Shown: one piece after another, positions 1 to 7,356 of the stretch
Position numbering within the stretch: position 1 is the stretch's first letter
How the letters are laid out: every line of letters starts with the position of its first letter
NCBI GenBank assembly: GCA_002483365.1
Contig: DLHT01000016.1
Span: forward strand, 1-15,924
Source of the DNA: Cellvibrio sp. UBA7661
GTDB lineage: Bacteria > Pseudomonadota > Gammaproteobacteria > Pseudomonadales > Cellvibrionaceae
DNA: 15,924 bases
Direction of reading: 5' to 3'
Translations under genes and position numbers: made by a program
The notes under the pieces: model-generated
Told to the model about the DNA's origin: nothing
The model's database searches: none
Seen by the model: only the letters and a program-made list of their open reading frames with translations

Positions 1-31
1 CAGCTTCACAATTTAAAGCATAACAATGTTA

Positions 32-77
32 TTAGACGGAAAATTTCCGTATTTCACGCCGGAATTTTTCCGTCTAA
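32..77. repeat. Imperfect 17-bp inverted repeat
   Basis: The left arm is 32-48 and the right arm 61-77. They are complementary at 16 of 17 positions around a 12-base spacer. The arms begin ttagacgga and end tccgtctaa. The right arm is followed by a short T-rich stretch, so it could terminate a plus-strand gene lying upstream of the window, or it could be a dispersed palindrome. Nothing coding is seen in 1-299. Confidence 0.6.
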
Positions 78-234
78 GTTTTTGATTGATGTTTTATAAC
101 ACAACCTTGAATTACGCGCCATTACAGGAATTTTGGGATGGCCTGTCGATTTATTGGCGGGATGAAAGGCGGAAAGTTTCCATGTTAATACGTAGTTAGG
201 CAGGAAATCTGGATTCTAGTGCGGCAAAAAAGAC

Positions 235-259
235 AAAGGCGGCCAATGTGGCCGCCTTT
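235..259. terminator. Bidirectional intrinsic terminator after the GH67 gene
   Basis: This is a perfect 10-bp stem (235-244 with 250-259) and a 5-base loop. On the minus strand it is followed by a run of six T. On the plus strand it is followed by tttattttt-like sequence. It lies 41 bases past the stop codon of the minus-strand glucuronidase gene and could also stop transcription arriving from the left. The rest of 78-234 holds no gene that I can support. Confidence 0.85.
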
Positions 260-299
260 ATTTTTCCGAGAGAGGGAATGTTTAGTTGTGAATAATGGG

Positions 300-2504
300 C
301 TACTTCAAAACACGGCTTGAGCTTGCAGGGTGCCAGGGTTCTGGTACGTAGCGAGTGCGGGCGATCATTTTGTAGTGTTCCAGATCATGCTTGGGTTGCT
401 CGTAACCTGCAGGTATGGGTTTGCCTGAGAAGGTTTGGAAATACAGAATACAAGAATCCCGCCAAATAACGGCATCACGCTCTTGGATTTGCAAAAGTGC
501 TTTAACTTGTGCGAAGCGTTCAGCATCGACGTAGTCGCGCTGTTGTTCCCACTCGCGCTGCATGGTGCGCACCTGCTCTACACCTTCATAATATTTGTGG
601 ACTAATTCATCCCACAGGCTGCGGTCGGATTGCATTTTGTGATCCCAACTAACGCGATGAAACCACAGCATTAATTCTTCCGGTACAGCTTTTACATCGC
701 CGTATTGCTTGGCAAGCATTTCAGGATACTGTGCGATTGCATTCGAACCTGTGTGTGTGCGGTCAAAACCAATGCCGTCTTTACTGGCGCGATGATAATA
801 AACAGCAGTCCAATCCGGGCGCTCTTGATTGGATAACCACGGTGCGGGGCCGTAGTGATCGCCTTGTGAATATAAATGGGTCAAGCCTAATGGCGAGCGA
901 TAATTCACACCTGCCTCACGCGAGACCAGCATAATTTTTTTGGTGGATTCGATAAATTTTTCGTTGTTGGAAAACGTCATGCGCAACCATTCTTCGGCTG
1001 CGGTTTCAGCAGAAATTGTATGGTCCCACGCCATGCGCCCAAAGGCATACCAACTGGATTGCACAAACGGATGGCCTGTCCAGTTGCGGTCGGTGCCCGG
1101 GTTAATCACTGCGGCCATTCCCGTGTGCTTGGTTGGAAATACTTTTCCTTCCAGAATATTGCCAATGGTTGAGCCTTTACCTTTTACAAAAGTATCGGTC
1201 TTTAATGATTCTTCAAACAAAGTGCCCTGATACGCAAGGTGAGTGGCAAAACCAAAATATTCTTGCGTAACCTGGAATTCCATCATCATGTTGGTTTTTT
1301 GCATGGCAGAAAACAATGGCGAATAGGGTTCACGCGGTTGGAAATCGATGGGGCCATTTTTAACTTGCAAGATAACGTTCTCTGCAAATTTTCCATCGAG
1401 CGATTTGAATTCGTCGTAAGCGCCGCGAAAGCGATCTTCTATATCGGGGCTGTAAACAAACGCACGCCAAAACACAACGCCACCGTAAGGCTTTAATGCA
1501 GCGGCGAGCATGTTGGCACCATCGGCATGGTTGCGTTTGTAGTCTTGCGGGCCGGGCTGCCCTTCAGAGTTAGCTTTGACCAAATAGCCGCCAAAATCCG
1601 GAATGTATTCGTAAACTTTTTTCGTGCGCTCTTGCCACCATTGTGCAACTCGGGGATCAAGCGGGTCAGCGGTATCCAAATCGCCAAATGCACGCGGCGA
1701 ATTGTAGTTAATCGATAAATACAATTTGATACCGTAAGGACGAAACACATCGGCCAGTGCGGCAATTTTTTGCAAAAATTGATCGCTTAATACGCGCGGA
1801 TCAGCATTCACATTATTGATCACTGTGCCATTGATACCGAGCGATGCATTAATGCGCGCATAATCGGTGTAACGTTGCGCTTTGTAATCCGGCAAGGTGC
1901 CCCAATCCCATAATGATAAGCCAGCGTAACCACGCTCTATCACGCGGTTTAAATTATCCCAATGGTTCACCACACGGTGCTGCAGTTTTGGTGCGCTGAT
2001 AATCGATAATTTATGCAGGGATTGCTGCGTTTGTAGCAAACGCAAAAAATGAAAGCTGCCATACAAAACACCCGTATCAGAATTAGCGGCAATGACAATA
2101 ACATCGCGCTTATTGATGCGTGTTTTTTCCAGCAAATAACCTTCACCGCCCAGAGCAGCCAAACGCTCGGTTAACTTGAGTGAGGCAACCAAAGGAGAGT
2201 TGTCGGGAGTACCCACAACCACTGCAGGTGCTGCTGACATTTTGCGAGTGACATTAATAGGCTTGCCCAGCAAACCACTTAATCCTGTTTTCAATTCCGC
2301 AGCCACAGCAAGCATGGTAGGTGAATCACCTTCGGCTACAATCTGCGTTAGTTGTTGCTGGTAGGCTTTACGCAGCGTGTTGTCCGTTACAGGCACATAA
2401 CGCAGCCACATATCATAACCGTCTTCAGCTTGACTAAACGGCGCAACGGCCGCTATTAGCCATATCCATAACAACAATAATCGGGAAAGAGTTTGTTTTG
2501 TCAC
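300..2504 (-). CDS. GH67 alpha-glucuronidase, exported
   Basis: This enzyme would remove (4-O-methyl)-D-glucuronic acid from the terminal xylose of short aldouronic acids made by xylanases. It is about 734 residues, close to the Cellvibrio japonicus GlcA67A size. The order is a Sec signal peptide (hydrophobic LLLLWIWLIAAVA, likely cleavage after SQA at residue 26), an N-terminal beta domain, a TIM barrel, and a C-terminal helical domain rich in Trp and Tyr. From family knowledge the catalytic acid is Glu in NSEG (residue 314), and the paired carboxylates are Asp in GPIDF (387) and Glu in TQEY (415). All three sit at one constant offset from residues 292, 365 and 393 of the C. japonicus enzyme. 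The frame is open to a GTG at 2516, but a second GTG at 2504 has GGAGA five bases upstream and gives a compact signal peptide, so I chose it. The gene diverges from the binding-protein and xylanase genes and ends in a terminator. Confidence 0.95.
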   Translation of the reverse strand: MTKQTLSRLLLLWIWLIAAVAPFSQAEDGYDMWLRYVPVTDNTLRKAYQQQLTQIVAEGDSPTMLAVAAELKTGLSGLLGKPINVTRKMSAAPAVVVGTPDNSPLVASLKLTERLAALGGEGYLLEKTRINKRDVIVIAANSDTGVLYGSFHFLRLLQTQQSLHKLSIISAPKLQHRVVNHWDNLNRVIERGYAGLSLWDWGTLPDYKAQRYTDYARINASLGINGTVINNVNADPRVLSDQFLQKIAALADVFRPYGIKLYLSINYNSPRAFGDLDTADPLDPRVAQWWQERTKKVYEYIPDFGGYLVKANSEGQPGPQDYKRNHADGANMLAAALKPYGGVVFWRAFVYSPDIEDRFRGAYDEFKSLDGKFAENVILQVKNGPIDFQPREPYSPLFSAMQKTNMMMEFQVTQEYFGFATHLAYQGTLFEESLKTDTFVKGKGSTIGNILEGKVFPTKHTGMAAVINPGTDRNWTGHPFVQSSWYAFGRMAWDHTISAETAAEEWLRMTFSNNEKFIESTKKIMLVSREAGVNYRSPLGLTHLYSQGDHYGPAPWLSNQERPDWTAVYYHRASKDGIGFDRTHTGSNAIAQYPEMLAKQYGDVKAVPEELMLWFHRVSWDHKMQSDRSLWDELVHKYYEGVEQVRTMQREWEQQRDYVDAERFAQVKALLQIQERDAVIWRDSCILYFQTFSGKPIPAGYEQPKHDLEHYKMIARTRYVPEPWHPASSSRVLK

Positions 2505-2688
2505 GCGATTCTCCACATTGGTTTTTCTTTTTTTCTCTAGATTTTCTTGAAAAATGTTTTGTGTTTTTTTATAGCGATTTTCTTTTTTCCAAATTTTTTA
2601 TTCGGATTTCTCAAACGCTCTATTAGCTCGGCACTTTTAGCACCTTACGCACTTTTATCGGGAACGTTGCTTTTTTGATTGACACAGT

Positions 2689-2720
2689 CTTATAGTCACA
2701 CTAACTTATAGTCACTTCAA
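2689..2720. repeat. Two 16-bp tandem direct repeats
   Basis: Both copies start with the identical 11-mer cttatagtcac, at 2689-2699 and 2705-2715. The full 16-base units match at 13 of 16 positions. A 16-base period would place both copies on roughly the same face of the helix (about 1.5 turns leaves some offset). Being next to the -35 box of a divergent promoter region, they are candidate half-sites for an activator or response regulator. The regulator is unknown. Confidence 0.5.
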
Positions 2721-2729
2721 ATATAACAC

Positions 2730-2738
2730 TGGTATACA
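2730..2738. promoter_or_regulatory. Possible UxuR/ExuR-like operator (GGTATAC palindrome)
   Basis: The core tGGTATACa resembles the centre of the hexuronate operator recognised by UxuR/ExuR GntR-family repressors in gammaproteobacteria (TTGGTATACCAA): 9 of 12 positions agree. It lies 58 bases upstream of the binding-protein start. The biology would fit, because the divergent gene releases glucuronic acid derivatives. This is motif resemblance only, and no regulator gene is in the window. Confidence 0.3.
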
Positions 2739-2795
2739 AGAATACAATTCAATAAATGTAAAGGGCATATCGCCCACCACAACTTTGGTAAAAAA

Positions 2796-3680
2796 ATGAT
2801 AAAAATCATATTCTTATTGATCGCCAGTTCGCTCTCTATGCAGCTTGCAGCAGCAGGCAATGTGATCAGAGTAAACGATTACAGCGACCCTAATGCCGCG
2901 TACACAATCAAAATGCTCAAGCTGGCCATTGCCCATAGCGACAACCCTGACTATCAGGTTGAAATCAGCAGTGAAGATTACACACAAACCCGCACCAATG
3001 AAGAAGTTCGCAGCAATGGTTTGTTGGATGTGTGCTGGACGTCTTCAGATAGCGATATTGAATCCCGTTTGCGCCCTATCCGCATCCCTTTATTTAAAGG
3101 GTTGTTGGGTTACCGCATTTTTATCATCAATAAAAATGATCAAGCCAAATTTGACAAAGTACAAACGCTGACAGATTTGAAAAAACTGACGGTGGGTCAA
3201 GGGCGCACCTGGGCGGATGGAAGAATTCTGGAAGCCAATGGTTTTACTGTGATTAAAGCCAATAAATACCCCAGTCTGTTTCACATGGTAGAAGGCGGTC
3301 GTTTTGATGGTTTCCCCCGCGGTGTTAATGAACCGTTCGGTGAGTTGGAAGCTCGCCCCGAAATGGCGTTAGCGGTAGAAAAAAAATTATTGCTGTATTA
3401 CCGCATGCCTTTTTATTTATTTGTTTCACCAGACAACCATAAATTGGCTAAAGATTTGGAGGTTGGTTTTGAACGCGCGATTGCCAACGGTGAATTTGAC
3501 AAAGTGTTTTATAGCGATAAAGCCATTCAGGATGTTTTACAAAAAGCCAATATGAAAAACCGCCTATTGTTTAAATTGGATAATCCTTTGCTTTCCAAAG
3601 AAACGCCAACTGACCGGCCGGAGCTGTGGTTTGATCCACAAGCCATTCCTGATGATGCGATACCCGCAAGCGTGAATTAA
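2796..3680 (+). CDS. Periplasmic solute-binding protein, family 3-like, orphan
   Basis: This 294-residue protein has a Sec signal peptide (MIKIIFLLIASSLSMQLAAA, likely cleaved near residue 20). The body resembles the bacterial extracellular solute-binding family 3 (PBPb) fold: an early IRVNDYSD strand, a middle DLKKLTVGQGRTWADGRIL segment typical of the hinge and second lobe, and a late ANGEFDKVFY segment like the last helix of such proteins. No permease or ATPase gene is adjacent, so it may act as a ligand sensor or partner rather than as part of a classical ABC importer. It is 71 bases upstream of the xylanase gene with no strong terminator between them, so cotranscription is likely. The ribosome binding site before the ATG is weak (only ggta). 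The ligand cannot be told from the sequence. Family membership is moderately sure; function is not. Confidence 0.75.
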   Translation: MIKIIFLLIASSLSMQLAAAGNVIRVNDYSDPNAAYTIKMLKLAIAHSDNPDYQVEISSEDYTQTRTNEEVRSNGLLDVCWTSSDSDIESRLRPIRIPLFKGLLGYRIFIINKNDQAKFDKVQTLTDLKKLTVGQGRTWADGRILEANGFTVIKANKYPSLFHMVEGGRFDGFPRGVNEPFGELEARPEMALAVEKKLLLYYRMPFYLFVSPDNHKLAKDLEVGFERAIANGEFDKVFYSDKAIQDVLQKANMKNRLLFKLDNPLLSKETPTDRPELWFDPQAIPDDAIPASVN

Positions 3681-3751
3681 GTTACCTGATTGAATAATTA
3701 ACCAACATTATTACTACAACACCAGAGACTATAACCAGAGGAACAATCACC

Positions 3752-4894
3752 ATGACCATTTCTATATCACGCAGGGGCCTACTCGCCATGAGTGGCGTTA
3801 CTGCGGCAATGATTGCCAGCGCAAAACTGCAAGCCGCACAAAAAGCAGCTGAAGCAACCGGATTAAAAGAAGCTTATAAAGATGACTTTTTGATTGGTGC
3901 TGCACTGAATGCCGGTATTGTTGCTCAACAAGATCCAAAACTAATCGCGCTAATCACCAAAGAATTTAATTCCATCACCGCTGAGAACTGCCAGAAATGG
4001 GAAGAGTTGCGCAATGAAGATGGCAGCTGGAAATGGAAAGACAGTGATGCGTTTGTCAACTTCGGCGTGCAAAACAAAATGCATATTGTCGGACACACTC
4101 TGGGCTGGCACAGCCAGATTCCCGAGAGCGTATTTAAAAACAAAGATGGCTCTTACATCTCCAAAGATGCATTGGCGAAAAAACAGCAAGAGCATATCAC
4201 CACTCTGGTTGATCGCTATAAAGGCAAAATTGCTGCCTGGGATGTCGTAAATGAAGCGGTAGGCGATGACAATAAAATGCGTGCCAGCCACTGGTATAAC
4301 ATTATGGGTGATGACTTTTTAGTGAACGCATTTAATCTGGCTCATGAAAGCGATCCGAAAGCGCATTTGATGTACAACGATTACAACAATGAGCAACAAG
4401 GCAAACGCGATGCAACGATTGAGATGCTAAAGCGCTTACAAAAACGCGACGTGCCCATTCACGGTTTGGGAATGCAAGCGCATGTGGGTATTGCATCGGA
4501 CATGAAAAACTTTGAAGACAGTATCCTTGCCTATTCTGCACTGGGTTTACGCATTCATCTAACTGAATTGGATATTGATGTATTACCTTCTGTGTGGAAT
4601 TTACCGGTTGCAGAAATTTCTACCCGCTTTGAATACAAACCCGAGCGCGATCCTTACATCCAAGGTTTGCCTAAAGAAATTGATGAGCAACTTGCAAAAG
4701 CCTATGAGAATTTATTTAAGATCCTGATCAAGCATCGCGATAAAGTAGACCGCGTGACATTCTGGGGTGTCAGTGATGATGCAAGCTGGCTAAATAATTT
4801 CCCCATCAGAGGCCGCACCAATTATCCGCTGCTGTTTGATCGCAACCAATCTCCCAAAAGCGCTTACTTCCGTTTGCTGGATTTGAAACGATAA
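3752..4894 (+). CDS. GH10 endo-beta-1,4-xylanase with twin-arginine signal
   Basis: This 380-residue, single-domain GH10 enzyme would cut the xylan backbone or xylo-oligosaccharides. The acid/base is Glu168 in WDVVNEA and the nucleophile Glu272 in HLTELDI. Other family residues seen include GHTLGWH (114-120), NDYN (209-212), QAH (242-244) and the WGVSD segment near 338. No carbohydrate-binding module or linker is present, unlike the large secreted xylanases of this group, which suggests a periplasmic or cell-associated enzyme acting on short substrates. The N-terminus reads SRRGLL followed by a weakly hydrophobic stretch and an A-x-A-like site near residue 29, so export by the Tat system is likely. 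The start has AGAGGA upstream at a good distance. It follows the binding-protein gene and pairs functionally with the divergent GH67 enzyme, which uses its products. In C. japonicus a GH10 xylanase and the GH67 gene are, as I recall, likewise neighbours. Confidence 0.94.
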   Translation: MTISISRRGLLAMSGVTAAMIASAKLQAAQKAAEATGLKEAYKDDFLIGAALNAGIVAQQDPKLIALITKEFNSITAENCQKWEELRNEDGSWKWKDSDAFVNFGVQNKMHIVGHTLGWHSQIPESVFKNKDGSYISKDALAKKQQEHITTLVDRYKGKIAAWDVVNEAVGDDNKMRASHWYNIMGDDFLVNAFNLAHESDPKAHLMYNDYNNEQQGKRDATIEMLKRLQKRDVPIHGLGMQAHVGIASDMKNFEDSILAYSALGLRIHLTELDIDVLPSVWNLPVAEISTRFEYKPERDPYIQGLPKEIDEQLAKAYENLFKILIKHRDKVDRVTFWGVSDDASWLNNFPIRGRTNYPLLFDRNQSPKSAYFRLLDLKR

Positions 4895-4934
4895 GGTACT
4901 GCCCGGAAAATACTGACTAGAGTGCTCCGGTTGT

Positions 4935-4966
4935 TGTAGGCTTGCGATCTCCATCGCAGGCTTACA
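4935..4966. repeat. 14-bp hairpin in the leader of the acyltransferase gene
   Basis: The arms are 4935-4948 and 4953-4966, with a 4-base loop. As RNA all 14 positions pair, 12 as Watson-Crick and 2 as G-U. The hairpin ends nine bases before the next start codon and carries the only AGG near that start. There is no T run after it, so it looks more like a translation-control or processing structure, or a dispersed palindrome, than a terminator for the xylanase gene. Confidence 0.6.
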
Positions 4967-4975
4967 ATAACAGCA

Positions 4976-5926
4976 ATGAAAAAAACTCCTCACGCAAAAC
5001 ATCTTCCCCCGGTATTTCGCTGGTCATTTTTAGGCCCGCGCTATTGGCCAACCTGGCTCATGCTCGGGAGCCTAATGGCAATCGCACAGCTACCCATACG
5101 CATCAATATTGCATTGGGTAAAACACTGGGGCGGTTATTGTTTTATATAGTCCCCAGCCGCAAACGCATTGCCGACACTAACTTGCACTTGTGTTTTCCT
5201 GAATTGACGGTCGATGAACGGCAGGAACTGGTGCGCGCGGTTATCGAATCCTGCGGCATCAGTTTTTTTGAAAGTGCTGTTGCACTCTGGGGGCGCAATA
5301 CATCCATTGCACAACATCATCATATTGTTGGACTGGAGCATATCCGCGCCGCACAACAACAAAACAAAGGTGTATTGCTGGTGGGATGCCATATGACCAC
5401 TATGGATATTTGCGGGCGTATGCTGGCGCAGCATTGCAAGTTCGACATCCTTTACCGGCAAGACCCAAATCCACTGTTAGCGTATATGTTGGTAAAAGCG
5501 CGGGAACGTTTTAATGGCGAATCTATTATCAGCGTGGAAACGCGCAAGCTTGTGCGCAACCTGCAAGCCGGGCATGTTGTCTGGTACGCACCGGATCAGG
5601 ATTACGGAATCAAACACAGTATTTTTGCACCCTTTTTTGGCATCAGCGCTGCAACAGTTCCGGGAACCGCACGCTTTGCGAAATTAGGCGATGCGCAGGT
5701 GATTTTATTTTCACACTACCGCAACGCCGATGGCCACTACCGGATCGAGCTTAGCCCCGCACTGGATAACTTTCCCAGTGGCGATGACCTTGCCGATACC
5801 GCACGGATTAATCATCTTATTGAACAGATCATCCGCAACCAGCCGGACCAATATTTGTGGGTGCACCGGCGCTTTAAATCCCGCCCCGAAGGTGAGCCTT
5901 CGTTTTACCAAAAAAAGAAATCATAA
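4976..5926 (+). CDS. LpxL/LpxM-family lipid A acyltransferase
   Basis: This is a 316-residue member of the lauroyl/myristoyl acyltransferase family that adds secondary acyl chains to lipid A precursors at the inner face of the cytoplasmic membrane. E. coli LpxL is about 306 residues. The H-x4-D catalytic motif is His139 to Asp144 (CHMTTMD). Other family signatures are WYAPDQDYG (203-211), the VPGTARFAKLG stretch (228-238) and the C-terminal LWVHRRFKSRPEGE (294-307). One hydrophobic segment near residues 27-45 fits the N-terminal membrane anchor. It lies 81 bases after the xylanase gene. The ATG has no clear Shine-Dalgarno sequence, and a stable hairpin sits just upstream. The stop codon is inside the terminator stem. 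I cannot decide between LpxL, LpxM and LpxP, and the link to xylan use is probably only positional. Confidence 0.9.
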   Translation: MKKTPHAKHLPPVFRWSFLGPRYWPTWLMLGSLMAIAQLPIRINIALGKTLGRLLFYIVPSRKRIADTNLHLCFPELTVDERQELVRAVIESCGISFFESAVALWGRNTSIAQHHHIVGLEHIRAAQQQNKGVLLVGCHMTTMDICGRMLAQHCKFDILYRQDPNPLLAYMLVKARERFNGESIISVETRKLVRNLQAGHVVWYAPDQDYGIKHSIFAPFFGISAATVPGTARFAKLGDAQVILFSHYRNADGHYRIELSPALDNFPSGDDLADTARINHLIEQIIRNQPDQYLWVHRRFKSRPEGEPSFYQKKKS

Positions 5927-5960
5927 AAGCCTGCGCAGGTTTTATACGCAGGCTTTTATG
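5922..5960. terminator. Bidirectional terminator between acyltransferase and esterase genes
   Basis: This is a perfect 14-bp inverted repeat (5922-5935 with 5947-5960) and an 11-base loop. The GC-rich part is gcctgcg, and the plus-strand arm ends in tttt. On the minus strand the stem is followed by a T-rich run (complement of 5907-5921). The acyltransferase stop codon (5924-5926) is within the left arm. It serves two convergent genes. Confidence 0.85.
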
Positions 5961-6012
5961 CACAACCATTGATGGAAGACTACAACAGATTTATGAATTA
6001 TTGATTTTCAGG

Positions 6013-7089
6013 TTACCAATTCATTTTCTGTTTGATAAATGCCGTTAGTTTTTCAGCATTGGCTTTATGCTGGGCAATGCGCGGGTGCCCACCGTAGCCG
6101 GTGAATTCAAAGAAAATGGTATCCAATTTTTGATCATTGTTTTCTTTTTTCATATGCGCCACTGCAGTAGTAATGTAATCCGGCCATTTGGAGTTCGCGG
6201 TTGCATCCATACTACCGAGCGCACAGATGATGGGAGCATTGGGATATTTTGCGCGAATCGTGCGGACGAAATCGATATATGCTTGCACACGCCGGGCATC
6301 ATCCGGCACTGGCTGTAAACGTTTTTCACGGTCGATTAACCAGCTGTCGTTTTGCAATAAATTGATGACCACGACATCCGGCGTCCATTGCGTGAAATCC
6401 CATTTGGAATTGTTATCACCCACTGCACTGAGCTGGTCATAAAACTGCGGCATAATAAACGGAAACCAGCTGATCATAATGCCAATGCCACTCTGTGAAA
6501 TGGTATGCAGCTCGGCATTCAAATTACGCGCGGTAATGGCACCATAAGCCCAATAATTATTTTTCTCGCTCAGCAGATGATCTACGCCATTGTCAGCACC
6601 TTCATTGCCCGCACCAGAGGTAATGGAATCGCCATAAATTTCTATACGCCGTGTTGGGCGTGCAGGCGGTGTCAGCAATTTTGCATTGGCATCCAACATC
6701 AAACCTTTAAATGCTGTTGCGCCCTCTTCCCCCTCGGTGCGTTTATAAATTTCCACACTGTGGTTGCCCGGCTTCAACGCCGTACTGATCACATAGGTCT
6801 GCTCACCTTTTTTCGCCTCCAACACATAAGGGTGCTGGGTTTCACCGTCAATAAACACATTGAAATAGTTTTTACCCAATTGGTCGTCCAGCGTAATCGC
6901 CAGTGAAGTACCGGTGAAGTTGGCTTTAATACTGGTACCGGCCCAGGACATGCCCGGTGCTTTTTTATTAGCAAAATCGATACGGCCGGTGTAAAGGTAA
7001 TGCGGATTGTCTGCAGGTATTAGCTGCACTGGTTCAGCGATCGCATAAAAACTGACAATACTTAACAATAAAATTGCAATTCTTTTCAT
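6013..7089 (-). CDS. CE2-type SGNH acetyl-xylan esterase, exported
   Basis: This 358-residue protein has a Sec signal peptide (likely cleaved after AIA at 18), an N-terminal beta-sandwich (about 30-140, with GMSWAGTSIKANF and the YKRTEGEEG segment), then an SGNH hydrolase domain. The nucleophile is Ser155 in GDSITSG, the oxyanion glycine is in SQSGIG (198-203), the Asn is in NLLQND (243-248), and the catalytic His is His335 in GYGGHP. This two-domain order is that of carbohydrate esterase family 2, which removes acetyl groups from xylo- and other oligosaccharides. Block III reads LLQND instead of the usual GTND, which points to a subfamily. It is convergent with the acyltransferase and near the xylanase and glucuronidase genes, so acetyl removal from glucuronoxylan fragments is the simplest role. 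Other acetylated or acylated sugars remain possible. The ATG has a modest GGGAT upstream. Confidence 0.87.
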   Translation of the reverse strand: MKRIAILLLSIVSFYAIAEPVQLIPADNPHYLYTGRIDFANKKAPGMSWAGTSIKANFTGTSLAITLDDQLGKNYFNVFIDGETQHPYVLEAKKGEQTYVISTALKPGNHSVEIYKRTEGEEGATAFKGLMLDANAKLLTPPARPTRRIEIYGDSITSGAGNEGADNGVDHLLSEKNNYWAYGAITARNLNAELHTISQSGIGIMISWFPFIMPQFYDQLSAVGDNNSKWDFTQWTPDVVVINLLQNDSWLIDREKRLQPVPDDARRVQAYIDFVRTIRAKYPNAPIICALGSMDATANSKWPDYITTAVAHMKKENNDQKLDTIFFEFTGYGGHPRIAQHKANAEKLTAFIKQKMNW

Positions 7090-7244
7090 ATTTATCCCAT
7101 GCCTGAATTGGTTGTACGCCGTTTCATCATTTAATCATATTTATGAGCTTTACTGTAGCAGGGTGAACAACCCGGGGAGGATAGGCTTGTCGGGCAGGTG
7201 TTTGGTGTATTGCCAAAGCGACAAAGCCTTGTTATGGTTTACCT

Positions 7245-7334
7245 ATGAACCACAAATATGCACTTCACACTTTCACTCCTTTTTGTACGCAGAAGCCAAA
7301 GACTTTTCGCGTCTTCGTCGTATTTGGCGATTAA
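7245..7334 (+). other. Possible 29-codon leader ORF before the rnk-like gene
   Basis: An ATG at 7245 opens a 29-codon frame starting MNHKYALHTF and ending in GD, with TAA at 7332-7334. The stop codon lies within the left arm of a downstream hairpin, and a second small hairpin lies inside the frame. No strong ribosome binding site is seen, so translation is uncertain. The surrounding 350-base gap (7090-7441) holds no other gene I can support. Confidence 0.2.
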
Positions 7335-7356
7335 GTTCTTTATCCACTTAATCGCC
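7299..7356 (+). promoter_or_regulatory. Two successive hairpins in the rnk-like leader
   Basis: Hairpin 1 is aagac (7299-7303) with gtctt (7311-7315). Hairpin 2 is a perfect 11-bp stem (7326-7336 with 7346-7356) with a 9-base loop. Neither is followed by a T run, so they are not ordinary intrinsic terminators. Their place 85-140 bases upstream of the rnk-like start suggests a structured 5' leader if the transcript begins before 7299. Confidence 0.45.

Larger units (their letters stand above)
2505..2795. promoter_or_regulatory. Divergent intergenic control region of the xylan genes
   Basis: This 291-base, AT-rich gap separates two divergently transcribed gene sets. On the plus strand there is a good -35 box (TTGACA, 2679-2684) but only a weak -10 about 17 bases later (2702-2707). 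The -35 box abuts a tandem repeat and lies upstream of a GGTATAC site. A TATAAA-like -10 for the glucuronidase direction is present near 2569-2574, without a convincing -35. The positions are seen in the sequence; the promoter role is inferred. Confidence 0.45.

Noticed and set aside
7112..7351. 79-codon frame in the gap before the rnk-like gene
   Set aside because: No ribosome binding site, Cys/Arg/Ser-rich composition without domain, and it runs through the leader hairpins; more likely non-coding leader.
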